The translations under genes and the position numbers were made by a program. A stretch of DNA of 34,538 nt from Cryobacterium shii (GTDB lineage Bacteria > Actinomycetota > Actinomycetes > Actinomycetales > Microbacteriaceae). The notes under the pieces are model-generated. The model searched no databases, was not told the origin of the DNA, and worked only from the letters and a program-made list of their open reading frames with translations. The DNA lies in the NCBI RefSeq assembly GCF_004402595.1, contig NZ_SOFY01000037.1, positions 5,737 to 40,274 on the forward strand, read 5' to 3'. Positions 1 through 9,117 of the stretch are shown here, piece by piece. Position 1 is the first letter of the stretch, and each line of letters begins with the position of its first letter.

Positions 1-52
1 GGGGGGGGAACAGGCGGCTCTCCAGCGCCGCTGTCGCGGCCGTGAAGGAACG

Positions 53-87
53 GAATCGATCGTGCCGCTTCGGGTGCGGCGCGATTC
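53..87. terminator. Imperfect hairpin near window start
   Basis: An outer stem GAATCG/CGATTC (53-58 and 82-87) surrounds an inner stem GCCGC/GCGGC (64-68 and 76-80) with the loop TTCGGGT. It could end transcription from a gene lying before the window. The rest of 1-276 holds no ORF I can support. The first eight bases are all G, which may mark a contig edge. Confidence 0.3.
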
Positions 88-276
88 ACTCCTGACAAGT
101 GAGTGGCGGCGAGCTGCCTGAGCAGTCCGGGCCGGTCCCCCTTTGTGAGGACAGACTACGTCCACGGGCACCCGGGAATCCAGTCCTCGCAGCCACTGCA
201 CAGGGTTCTGCCCACCCCCAGAGAGAGGCACACCCGCCAGGCCACCGAGGTGGGCACGCCGAGGGAGAATGGACAG

Positions 277-1341
277 ATGGAATACGCCACGATTCTGCCA
301 CCGACCATGCACGCCCTCGTGATCGACCGGCCCGGCGAGGCCGGCGAGCTTCACCTGGCCGAGGTTCCCGCGCCGATCGCCGTGCTCGATGAGCTGATCG
401 TGCGGGTGATCGCCGCCGGAATCAACCCGATCGACGCGAAGACCCGGGCCGGAAAGGGCGTCTCCGCGGCCATCACCGGCTACCCGGCGGTGCTCGGCAA
501 CGACTTCAGCGGCATCGTGGTCAGCGCTCCCTACGAACACTTCCCCCTGCAGCCGGGGGACGAGGTGTACGGCATGGCCCGGGTGCCCCGCACCACCGGC
601 AGCTACGCCGAATACCTGCCCGTCTCGGCGCTGAGCGTCACCCGCAAGCCGGCACGGCTCAGTCATGCCGAGGCCGCCGCGGTGCCGGTCGCCGCGCTCA
701 CGGCGTGGGGAATGGTCGTGGAGCTGGCCGAGACCGTCCCCGGGCAACGGATGCTCATCCACGCCGGCAGCGGCGGGGTCGGCCACTTCGCCGTGCAGTT
801 CGCCAAGGCCTTCGGCGCGCACGTGACCGCCACCGGGTCCACCCGTAACCTGGAGTTCCTGCGGGAGCTCGGCGCGGACGAGGTCATCGACTACACGACG
901 ACGCGTTTCGACGAGGTGGTCTCCGGCCTGGACTCCGTGATCGACCTCATCGGCAACGTGCACGACAACACGGGAACCCGGTCGCTATCCATGCTGCGGC
1001 CCGGCGGCATCCTGGTGAACGCGCCGACCGGGAGCTGGCCGACCATGGCCGCGGAGGCCGCGGCGGCCGGCATCCGGGCCACCGGTTACAAGGTCGCCGC
1101 CTCCGGCCGCACCCTGGACTTCATCACCGAACTCATCGACGACGGCATCGTGCGGGTGCACGTGGACCGGGTGTTCGACCTGGCCGACGGCGCCGCAGCA
1201 CACCGGCTGCTCGAGACCGGCCACACCCGCGGCAAGATCGTGCTGCGGGTCGCGGACGCCGCCGAGACGTCCGAGACGTCCGAGACGTCCGAGACGTCCG
1301 AGGCTTCCACCACTTCCGCACCCGCCGGGCCTCGCCCGTGA
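277..1341 (+). CDS. Zinc-free NAD(P)-dependent alcohol dehydrogenase / quinone oxidoreductase
   Basis: Medium-chain dehydrogenase of the quinone oxidoreductase branch, a cytosolic enzyme expected to reduce quinones or enones with NADPH. The GroES-like domain covers roughly residues 10-130 (GINPIDAK, LGNDFSGIV, GDEVYGM). The Rossmann fold follows with the glycine-rich run HAGSGGVGHFAVQFAK near residue 165 and LGADEVIDY further on. No structural-zinc cysteine cluster is visible, as usual for this branch. I chose ATG 277 because GAGGGAGA lies about 9 nt upstream; ATG 307 is the alternative, and an ORF open from 103 has no such support. The 354-aa protein ends in a low-complexity tail built from a 9-bp DNA repeat. 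Its stop overlaps the photolyase start (GTGA), so the two are translationally coupled. The true substrate is unknown. Confidence 0.85.
   Translation: MEYATILPPTMHALVIDRPGEAGELHLAEVPAPIAVLDELIVRVIAAGINPIDAKTRAGKGVSAAITGYPAVLGNDFSGIVVSAPYEHFPLQPGDEVYGMARVPRTTGSYAEYLPVSALSVTRKPARLSHAEAAAVPVAALTAWGMVVELAETVPGQRMLIHAGSGGVGHFAVQFAKAFGAHVTATGSTRNLEFLRELGADEVIDYTTTRFDEVVSGLDSVIDLIGNVHDNTGTRSLSMLRPGGILVNAPTGSWPTMAAEAAAAGIRATGYKVAASGRTLDFITELIDDGIVRVHVDRVFDLADGAAAHRLLETGHTRGKIVLRVADAAETSETSETSETSEASTTSAPAGPRP
1264..1308 (+). repeat. 9-bp tandem repeat GAGACGTCC, four perfect units plus one diverged
   Basis: Perfect units run 1264-1299 and a fifth, GAGGCTTCC, follows to 1308. The array encodes the Glu-Thr-Ser repeat in the oxidoreductase tail. 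Changes in copy number would stay in frame. Confidence 0.95.
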
Positions 1342-2771
1342 GCGGCGACGGCCCGTCCCTGGTCTGGTTCCGCGACGATCTGCGCCTCGCGGACAACCCC
1401 GCTCTGCAGGCCGCCCTCGAGCGCGGCGAGCCGATCGTGGCCGTGTACGTGCTGGACGAGGAGTCCGCCGGCGTGCGACCGCTCGGCGGCGCGGCCCGGT
1501 GGTGGCTTCACGGGAGCCTTCTCTCGCTGGCCGACTCGCTGGAACGCCTCGGCGGCCGGCTGACTCTGCGCCGGGGACCGGCCGAGCGCGTGATCGGCGA
1601 GCTGGCGGCATCCGTCGGCGCCGGCGCCGCGTTCTGGAACCGACGCTACGGCCGGGCCGAGCGCGAGGTGGACACCCGGATCAAGGCCAGCCTGCTGGCA
1701 GCCGGAACCGAGACCCGCAGCTTCGCGGGCTCGCTCCTGTTCGAACCGTGGACGATCCAGACCGGCCAGGGCGGGTCATACTCGGTCTTCACCCCGTTCT
1801 GGCGGGCCTGCACGGCCGGCCCGCCGCCCCGCGCGCCGTACCCCGCGCCGGAGGCGATCCCCGGACTCGCGGCCGACGTCCCCTCCGACGCCCTCGAGGA
1901 CTGGGCGCTGCTGCCGACCCGGCCAGACTGGGCCGGCGGACTGAGGGAAGCCTGGCAGCCGGGCGAAGAGTCCGCGCACCGCCTGCTCGATACTTTTCTC
2001 CGGGACTCGCTCCCCCGCTACGGCGCCGAGCGCGACCAGCCGGCCCAGGCCGTTACCTCGCGCCTGTCGCCCCACCTCCGCTGGGGCGAGATCAGCCCAT
2101 TCCAAATCTGGCATGCGACCGAATGGGCCCGGACCGGCCTGACCGGGAACGCCCAGTCCAGCGCGACGCGTTTTCTCACCGAGGTCGGCTGGCGCGAGTT
2201 CAGCTACCACGTGCTCTTCAACGCCCCCGACCTCGCGACCGAGAACCTGCGGCCCGAGTTCGACGCCTTCCCCTGGCCCTCGCTGGACGAGCGCGCGCTG
2301 GCGCGCTGGCAGCAGGGCCGCACCGGCATCCCCCTCGTCGACGCCGGGATGCGCGAACTGTGGCGCACCGGCAGCATGCACAACCGTGTGCGCATGGTGG
2401 CGGCGTCGTTCCTGATCAAGAACCTCCTGATCGACTGGCGCCTCGGCGAACAGTGGTTCTGGGACACCCTCGTCGACGCCGACGCGGCCAGCAACCCGTT
2501 CGGCTGGCAGTGGGTGGCCGGGTCGGGCGCCGACGCCGCACCCTATTTCCGGGTCTTCAACCCCGAGCTGCAGGCGAAGAAGTTCGATCCCCACGGGGAA
2601 TACATCCGTCAGAACGTGCCCGAATACGGCACGGATGCCTACCCCGCCCCGATCGTCGACCTCGGTGAGACGAGGCGGGCGGCCCTCGCCGCCTACGAGC
2701 AGATCAAGGGGATGAAGGAGCAGGCGATCGCGGCCCGCGCGGCCGCCGGCGCCGAGGCCGAAACCGTCTAG
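1338..2771 (+). CDS. phr: Deoxyribodipyrimidine photolyase
   Basis: Light-driven flavoenzyme that splits UV-induced pyrimidine dimers. The N-terminal antenna-binding Rossmann domain starts with LVWFRDDLRLADN (residues 8-20). The FAD-binding helical domain occupies about residues 200-440, with WGEISPFQIW near 250, RFLTEVGWREFSYH near 280, GMRELWRTGSMHNRVRMV near 340, and the hallmark block D-x-D-x-A-S-N-x-x-x-WQWVAGSGADA-PYFR-FNP near 380-410. At 477 aa it has normal class I length. The GTG start overlaps the preceding stop (GTGA). Its stop overlaps that of the convergent acetyltransferase by 3 nt. The motif set fits a CPD photolyase better than a plant-type cryptochrome, but a (6-4) photolyase is not excluded by eye. 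Pairing with an NADPH reductase may be coincidental. Confidence 0.95.
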   Translation: MSGDGPSLVWFRDDLRLADNPALQAALERGEPIVAVYVLDEESAGVRPLGGAARWWLHGSLLSLADSLERLGGRLTLRRGPAERVIGELAASVGAGAAFWNRRYGRAEREVDTRIKASLLAAGTETRSFAGSLLFEPWTIQTGQGGSYSVFTPFWRACTAGPPPRAPYPAPEAIPGLAADVPSDALEDWALLPTRPDWAGGLREAWQPGEESAHRLLDTFLRDSLPRYGAERDQPAQAVTSRLSPHLRWGEISPFQIWHATEWARTGLTGNAQSSATRFLTEVGWREFSYHVLFNAPDLATENLRPEFDAFPWPSLDERALARWQQGRTGIPLVDAGMRELWRTGSMHNRVRMVAASFLIKNLLIDWRLGEQWFWDTLVDADAASNPFGWQWVAGSGADAAPYFRVFNPELQAKKFDPHGEYIRQNVPEYGTDAYPAPIVDLGETRRAALAAYEQIKGMKEQAIAARAAAGAEAETV

Positions 2772-3295
2772 AGCGCCCGCTCGAGCACGAAGTCGTCCTC
2801 GTACCGTCCGCCCACCAGGAAGCGTTTCTCGCCGACCGTGGCGAACCCGTTCTTCTGGTAGAACCGGATGGCCCGCGCGTTCTCCTGGTTGACGCCGAGC
2901 CAGCTGCCGGCCGCCCCGCGTGCCCGGGCCGCCTCCAGCGTCGCCGCCATCAGGGGCGCGGCCACCCCGCGGCCGTGCGTCTCGGCGCGCAGGTAGCACT
3001 TGCTCAGTTCCACGGTGGGACGGATGCCGATGGCCGCGCGCACGTCGGCGTCGGCCGGTTCCGCGAATACGAGCATCGTGTACCCCAGCATCACCCCGCC
3101 CTCCTCGGCCACGAGGATCAGGCGCTCGGGATCGGCCAGGTAGGCGTCGAAGTTGCCCTCCGCGAGCACGTCGCGCAGGAACGCGGCGATGGCCTCGGCC
3201 GTGGTGTGCGGCGGGCAGGCGAGCCCGAACGTGGCGGCGGCCAGCTCGGCCAGCACCGCGGCATCCGTCGCCGTCGCCGTGCGAATCTCGATCAT
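2768..3295 (-). CDS. GNAT family N-acetyltransferase
   Basis: A 175-aa Gcn5-related acetyltransferase, which moves acetyl from acetyl-CoA to an amine; the substrate cannot be read from sequence. The acetyl-CoA-binding motif A is seen as LRAETHGRGVAAPLM near residues 103-117, followed by LGVNQENARAIRFYQKNGF, the usual N-x-x-A-x-x-F-Y-x-K-x-G-F block. It is convergent with the photolyase gene, sharing 3 nt. No Shine-Dalgarno is visible at ATG 3295. Instead TAGGGT lies 6 nt upstream on the minus strand, suggesting a leaderless transcript. The gene is separated from malate synthase by a strong hairpin, so it is probably transcribed alone. Confidence 0.9.
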   Translation of the reverse strand: MIEIRTATATDAAVLAELAAATFGLACPPHTTAEAIAAFLRDVLAEGNFDAYLADPERLILVAEEGGVMLGYTMLVFAEPADADVRAAIGIRPTVELSKCYLRAETHGRGVAAPLMAATLEAARARGAAGSWLGVNQENARAIRFYQKNGFATVGEKRFLVGGRYEDDFVLERAL

Positions 3296-3301
3296 CGTCC
3301 C

Positions 3302-3307
3302 ACCCTA
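3302..3307 (-). promoter_or_regulatory. Putative -10 box TAGGGT for the acetyltransferase (leaderless)
   Basis: The hexamer ends 6 nt before ATG 3295 on the minus strand. That spacing puts the transcription start at or next to the start codon. The -35 region is weak. Confidence 0.4.
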
Positions 3308-3333
3308 TCGACGCCCCCACCGCACGTACTTCA

Positions 3334-3394
3334 CGCGAGAGCGGGTGAATCGTCGGTCTGGCCAGGCCAAAACGACGATTCACCCGATCTCGCG
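3334..3394. terminator. Long hairpin after malate synthase, 22-bp arms
   Basis: Arms 3334-3355 and 3373-3394 pair at 21 of 22 positions around a 17-nt loop. The left arm begins CGCGAGAGCGGG and ends GAATCGTCG. It starts 13 nt past the malate synthase stop and lacks a clean U tract. A terminator is likely, and a dispersed palindromic repeat is possible. Confidence 0.8.
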
Positions 3395-3406
3395 GGAGGG
3401 CGATGC

Positions 3407-5074
<1,668 letters not shown>

Positions 5075-5204
5075 GGGCTGATCTCCTTCAAGAGTGTTGG
5101 GCCGGGCCGCGCGCTCCCGGCCAATCGGCCGGGTGTGCGGGAATGAGCTGTGCCTTGGATCCACTCTGGGCCCGCCGACGGTGCAGCAGCCCGCCCTCGG
5201 TAAC

Positions 5205-5224
5205 AGAAGAATTCCATTTCTTCT
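5205..5224. promoter_or_regulatory. Inverted repeat in the aceB-ramB intergenic region
   Basis: AGAAGAA (5205-5211) and TTCTTCT (5218-5224) form a perfect 7-bp inverted repeat with a 6-nt spacer, in an A/T-rich island rare for this window. It lies between the divergent malate synthase and RamB-like genes and is a good operator candidate. Nearby AGAAGTTTTCC (5232-5242) vaguely resembles the AAACTTTGC-type box reported for corynebacterial RamB. Binding by this regulator is an inference. Confidence 0.45.
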
Positions 5225-5265
5225 ACCCCTGAGAAGTTTTCCGTGAGGTGTGTGACTATGGGGAA

Positions 5266-6756
5266 ATGGTCATCGTCGATCCAGCCCTCCGTCCGTCCCT
5301 GTCCGCGGCCCCTGCCGAGGAGGAAGGGCTCGACGCCCTCACCCTGGGCCGGCGCATCCGGGAAGTGCGCACGTCGCGGCGGATGACGCTCGACGCCCTC
5401 GCGGCGGCGATCGACCGGGCCCCGTCCCAGGTCTCGATGATCGAGAACGGCAAGCGCGAACCGCGACTGTCGATGCTGCGCACCATTGCCGGAGCCCTCG
5501 GAACCACCGTCGACGACCTGTTGAAGACGGATGCCCCGTCCGAACGAGCCGCCCTCGAAATCGCCGTCGAGCGGGCCCAGCGGGGTCCCGTGTTCACCGC
5601 CCTCGGACTGCCGCATATCCGCGTTGGCCGGGGAACCAGCGACGAAACCCTGCAGACGCTGCTCAGCCTGCACGGCGAGATTCTGCGCCTGCACCGGGAA
5701 CGGGCGGCGACCCCGGAAGAGGCCAGGCGGGCCAATGTGGAGCTGCGCGCCACCATGCGGGCCAAGGACAATTACTTCCCCGAGCTCGAGGCGCAGGCGC
5801 AGCGGCTGCTCGCCGCGGTGGGCCACACCGGCGGGCCGGTCTCCCACCAGGTCGTGGCCGACATGGCCACGCACCTCGGCTATTCGCTGCACTACGTCGG
5901 CGACCTGCCGAACTCGACCCGGTCGGTCACGGACAAGCGCAACCACCGCATCTACCTGCCGACGGAGCACTCCGCGTCCCGCGACTCGCGCTCGCCCATC
6001 CTGCAGGCGTTCGCCACCCTGCTCTGCGAACACGAAGAACCCGAAAACTATGCTGAATTTCTGGCCCAGCGGGTGGAGACCAACTACCTGACCGCGGCCA
6101 TCCTGCTGCCGGAAAAAGACACCGTGAAACTGCTCACCGAGGCGAAGAACCTGCGCCGCATCTCGATGGAAGACCTGCGCGACGCGTTCGCGGTCTCCTA
6201 CGAGACGGCCGCGCACCGGTTCACCAACCTCGCCACGGCCAGGCTGGACATCCCGGTGCACTTCATGAAGGTGCACGAGTCCGGCACCATGATCAAGGCG
6301 TACGAGAACGATTCGGTGCGCTTCCCCAGCGACGCGCTCGGCGCGGTTGAGGGCTCGACGGTCTGCCGCAACTGGACGGCTCGGACGGTCTTCCATGTGG
6401 CCGACCGGTTCAGCCCCTGGTACCAGTACACCGACACCCCGAGCGGGACCTTCTGGTGCACGTCCCGGATCGAGAAGGCCAAGGAGGGCGACTACTCGGT
6501 CAGCGTGGGCGTGCCGTTCACGCACGTGAAGTGGTTCCGCGGCCGCGAGACGAACAACCGGGCGGTGTCCCGCTGCCCCGACGAGTCCTGCTGCCGCCGC
6601 GCCCCCGACGAGCTGTCGGAGCGGTGGTCCGGCCAGTCGTGGCCGGCCGCGCGCACACCGACGAGCCTGCTGGCCGCGCTCCCCACCGGCACCTTCCCCG
6701 GCGTCGACCAGACCGAGGTGTTCCAGTTCCTGGAGGGGCACGCCCCGGCGAGCTGA
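5266..6756 (+). CDS. ramB: RamB-type XRE family transcriptional regulator of acetate metabolism
   Basis: A 496-aa regulator of the short-chain fatty acid (ScfR/RamB) family. The Cro/C1-type helix-turn-helix is at about residues 26-86 (IREVRTSRRMTLDALAAAI, VSMIENGKREPRLSML). An IrrE/ImmA-like central region covers about 190-290 (NHRIYLPTEH, LLCEHEEPENYAEFL). The C-terminal ScfR domain holds the Cys-rich stretch SRCPDESCCRR near 440. In Corynebacterium glutamicum, RamB controls aceA, aceB and acetate activation. Here it is divergent from malate synthase, which supports the same role and likely autoregulation. ATG 5266 is preferred; GTG 5248, in frame, is the alternative and neither has a good Shine-Dalgarno. 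The family call is firm; the exact regulon is inferred. Confidence 0.85.
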   Translation: MVIVDPALRPSLSAAPAEEEGLDALTLGRRIREVRTSRRMTLDALAAAIDRAPSQVSMIENGKREPRLSMLRTIAGALGTTVDDLLKTDAPSERAALEIAVERAQRGPVFTALGLPHIRVGRGTSDETLQTLLSLHGEILRLHRERAATPEEARRANVELRATMRAKDNYFPELEAQAQRLLAAVGHTGGPVSHQVVADMATHLGYSLHYVGDLPNSTRSVTDKRNHRIYLPTEHSASRDSRSPILQAFATLLCEHEEPENYAEFLAQRVETNYLTAAILLPEKDTVKLLTEAKNLRRISMEDLRDAFAVSYETAAHRFTNLATARLDIPVHFMKVHESGTMIKAYENDSVRFPSDALGAVEGSTVCRNWTARTVFHVADRFSPWYQYTDTPSGTFWCTSRIEKAKEGDYSVSVGVPFTHVKWFRGRETNNRAVSRCPDESCCRRAPDELSERWSGQSWPAARTPTSLLAALPTGTFPGVDQTEVFQFLEGHAPAS

Positions 6757-6774
6757 GCGGCCGGCGCCGTCGCT

Positions 6775-6843
6775 GTCGCGGCGCAGGGTGTGGACGCAGG
6801 CGCAGGCTAGAACCCGCGCCCGCGTCCCGAGGGTGCGCCGCGA
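6775..6843. repeat. 69-bp GC-rich hairpin repeat, copy A
   Basis: The outer stem is a perfect 10-bp inverted repeat TCGCGGCGCA/TGCGCCGCGA (6776-6785, 6834-6843). An inner near-perfect stem pairs GACGC-x-GGCGC with GCGCCCGCGTC. The centre holds CTAGAACC. A second copy at 10308-10376 has the same length and about 85% identity by eye. This copy lies 18 nt after the ramB stop, so it may act as a terminator, but duplication suggests a dispersed element. Confidence 0.8.
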
Positions 6844-6918
6844 GGCCAGAGGACCCGGCCGGGCCCCGACTGGCATGATGTACGGGTAGCAGCGCCGCGA
6901 CGAGCAGAGGACGAAACC

Positions 6919-8349
6919 GTGGGCACGACCATTTTCGAACGAGCCAGGCCCGCCGCATCCGTCATCGACGAGGCCCTCGCCCGCACCCGCCAGGCCCCGT
7001 TCTGGCTCGACGACGTTGCGCCGCAGACGAGCCGCCCGCGGCTCACGGCCGACCTGGACTGCGACCTGGCTATCGTCGGCGGCGGCTACCTGGGCCTCTG
7101 GACCGCGGTGCTCGCCAAACGGCAGGACCCGGGCGCGCGGGTGGTCCTGCTCGAGGCGCGCACGATCGGCTGGGCCGCCTCCGGGCGCAACGGCGGCTTC
7201 TGCGAGGCGAGCCTGACCCACGGGGAGGAGAACGGCCGGCGCCGCTGGCCGCGGGAGATCGACCGGCTGACCGAGCTGGGGCTGGAGAACCTCGACGAGA
7301 TCGAGCGCGCGGTCGCCGAGCTCGGCCTGGACTGCGATTTCGAACGCACCGGGGCCATCGACCTGGCCGTCGAGAAGCACCAGGTCGACTGGCTCCGCGC
7401 GGAGCCCACGAACGATGACACCGTGTTTCTGGATGCCGCGGCGCTGCACGCCGAGGTCGACTCGCCCACCTACCTGGCCGGAGTGTGGCACAAGCGCACG
7501 AACGCCCTCGTTCACCCCGGCAAGCTGGCCACCGAGCTGGCCCGCGTGGCCACCGGGCTCGGAGTCGAGATCTTCGAGCACACCCCGGTCACGGGCCTCG
7601 ACACGCAGGGGCTGTCCCCGGCGCAGGGCACCCGGCTGCGCACCGAGGCTGGTGTAGTGCGCGCGCGGAAGACCGCGCTGGCGACGAACGTCTTCCCGTC
7701 GCTGTTGGCGCGGAACCGTCTCGCCACGGTGCCCGTGTACGACTACGTGCTGATGAGCGAGCCGCTCAGCGCGGAACAGCTCGCCGCGATCAACTGGCAG
7801 AACCGGCAGGGGCTGAGCGACCTGGCCAACCAGTTCCACTACTACCGGCTGAGCGCGGACAACCGCATCCTGTTCGGCGGCTATGACGCCATCTACCACT
7901 TCGGCGCCCGGGTGCGCGGCGGCTACGAGAACCGGCCGGAGAGCTTCCGGCGCCTGGCCAGCCACTTCTTCACCACGTTCCCGCAGCTGGCCGGGCTGCG
8001 GTTCAGCCACCGCTGGGCCGGCGCCATCGACACCTCCACCCGGTTCTGCGCCTTCTTCGGAACGGCCCGCGCCGGCCGGATCAGCTACGCGGCCGGGTTC
8101 ACCGGCCTCGGCGTGGGTGCCACCCATTTCGCGGCGAAGGTCATTCTCGACCAGCTCGCCGGCCGGCAGACCGAGCGCACGCAACTGGAGATGGTGCGCG
8201 GACGCGCCCTGCCGTTCCCGCCGGAACCGCTGGCCTCGATGGGCATCCAGACCACGCGCTGGTCGCTCGACCGCGCCGACCACAACGAGGGTCGCCGCAA
8301 TCTCATCCTGAAGACGCTCGACGCGCTGGGCCTCGGCTTCGACTCCTAG
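6919..8349 (+). CDS. FAD-dependent oxidoreductase, DAO family (PuuB/OrdL-like)
   Basis: A 476-aa flavoprotein of the D-amino-acid oxidase/glycine oxidase superfamily, expected to oxidise a C-N bond of an amino acid or polyamine. The dinucleotide-binding motif DLAIVGGGYLGLWTAVLAK is near residues 51-69, followed by VVLLEARTIGWAASGRNGGF, the usual flavin-contact block. The C-terminal domain has RFSHRWAGAIDTSTRFCAFFG and the FAD-closing run YAAGFTGLGVGATHFAAKV. Similarity in layout to gamma-glutamylputrescine oxidase is plausible, and a polyamine/GABA-type unit lies at 17251-22172, but the genes are not linked. GTG 6919 is preceded by AGAGGA at good spacing. The substrate is unknown. Confidence 0.85.
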   Translation: MGTTIFERARPAASVIDEALARTRQAPFWLDDVAPQTSRPRLTADLDCDLAIVGGGYLGLWTAVLAKRQDPGARVVLLEARTIGWAASGRNGGFCEASLTHGEENGRRRWPREIDRLTELGLENLDEIERAVAELGLDCDFERTGAIDLAVEKHQVDWLRAEPTNDDTVFLDAAALHAEVDSPTYLAGVWHKRTNALVHPGKLATELARVATGLGVEIFEHTPVTGLDTQGLSPAQGTRLRTEAGVVRARKTALATNVFPSLLARNRLATVPVYDYVLMSEPLSAEQLAAINWQNRQGLSDLANQFHYYRLSADNRILFGGYDAIYHFGARVRGGYENRPESFRRLASHFFTTFPQLAGLRFSHRWAGAIDTSTRFCAFFGTARAGRISYAAGFTGLGVGATHFAAKVILDQLAGRQTERTQLEMVRGRALPFPPEPLASMGIQTTRWSLDRADHNEGRRNLILKTLDALGLGFDS

Positions 8350-8401
8350 CCCGCGCCGCGCATCCGTGGGTCGCCAGCCCCAGCGTCAGCCCGCCCTAAC
8401 G

Positions 8402-8478
8402 AATTCGACGGAGATTTTGCCGAAAACCGGCCCCAGCAGTCCGGAAACGGGCTTTTAGCGCAAAATCTCCGTCGAATT
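8402..8478. terminator. Long hairpin, 19-bp perfect stem (family copy 1)
   Basis: Arms AATTCGACGGAGATTTTGC (8402-8420) and its exact complement (8460-8478) enclose a 39-nt loop containing CCGGAA and TTTT. It lies between the convergent oxidoreductase and MarR genes, 53 nt past the former's stop. Almost the same arms and the same loop length recur at 28533-28609. It could serve as a bidirectional terminator, yet recurrence implies a dispersed palindromic repeat. Confidence 0.85.
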
Positions 8479-8518
8479 GGTTCAGGGACGGGCGGGAGGA
8501 CGGACCGACCGACGGCGC

Positions 8519-8980
8519 CTAGACCGCGGCGGGCTGCGGGTCGGGCAGGCGGTGCAGCGCGTCCACGAGGGGGGCGAGCTCCGGCTTCTGCTCCGCGGCG
8601 GCGAGCGCCGCGGCGAGGGTCTCGTCATAGACCGGGCGGGCCGAGCCCAGCAGGGTCTGGCTGGCATCCGTCAACTCGGTGTAGATGCCGCGCCGGTCGT
8701 CGGCACAGAGGATGCGGGTCAGCAGCCCCCGGTCTTCGAGCCGGTTCACCAGGCGGGTGGTGGCACTACTGCTGAGGGCGGCCGCTCCGGCGAGCTGCTG
8801 CATCCGCATGTGCCAGCCGTGCTGGCGGCTGAGGGCGTCCAGCACGGTGAATTCGACCACGGACAGCTCGGCGGCATCCTGCAGGGCCCGCTCGAGCTCG
8901 ATCTCGATCAGCGCGTGCAGGGAGGCGAGCGTGCGCCAGCCCTGAGCGCGCACCTCGACGGCGTCGTCTTCGATGCCCAT
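8519..8980 (-). CDS. MarR family transcriptional regulator
   Basis: A 153-aa winged-helix regulator. The central DNA-binding part is visible as SVVEFTVLDALSRQHGWHMRMQQLAGAAALSS, then the recognition helix SATTRLVNRLEDRGLL and the wing DDRRGIYTELTDAG-like run. MarR proteins bind DNA as dimers and usually release it on binding phenolic or drug-like ligands. ATG 8980 is chosen because GGAG lies 6 nt upstream; the ORF runs on to 9082 but that extension reads through the intergenic region. It is divergent from an MFS exporter gene, the classical arrangement in which the regulator represses the pump. If the pump gene is truly broken, this regulator may have lost its main target. Confidence 0.9.
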   Translation of the reverse strand: MGIEDDAVEVRAQGWRTLASLHALIEIELERALQDAAELSVVEFTVLDALSRQHGWHMRMQQLAGAAALSSSATTRLVNRLEDRGLLTRILCADDRRGIYTELTDASQTLLGSARPVYDETLAAALAAAEQKPELAPLVDALHRLPDPQPAAV

Positions 8981-9010
8981 GGTGGCTCCAAACCGGTCGG
9001 GAAAAACAAG

Positions 9011-9066
9011 TAGTTGCTTGCGCCGATACCTAGCGTGTGCAAATATAAGTAACGCGCCTGCAACTA
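9011..9066. promoter_or_regulatory. marR-MFS intergenic region with separated inverted sites
   Basis: TAGTTGC (9011-9017) and its complement GCAACTA (9060-9066) flank an A/T-rich segment (9041-9050, AAATATAAGT) between the divergent MarR and MFS genes. They may be half-sites for the MarR dimer. The long distance between them makes a single operator unlikely, so two separate sites is the better guess. Confidence 0.35.
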
Positions 9067-9117
9067 ACAGCGTACGCAGCATATCCGCGTAAGTACAGTT
9101 CTCAAGGAGTTCCTCCC

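Noticed and set aside
1-8. G8 run as a phase-variable tract
   Set aside because: It lies at the window edge with no gene attached and may be an assembly end.
1264-1308. Short repeats as a CRISPR array
   Set aside because: Units are contiguous without spacers and lie in coding frame.
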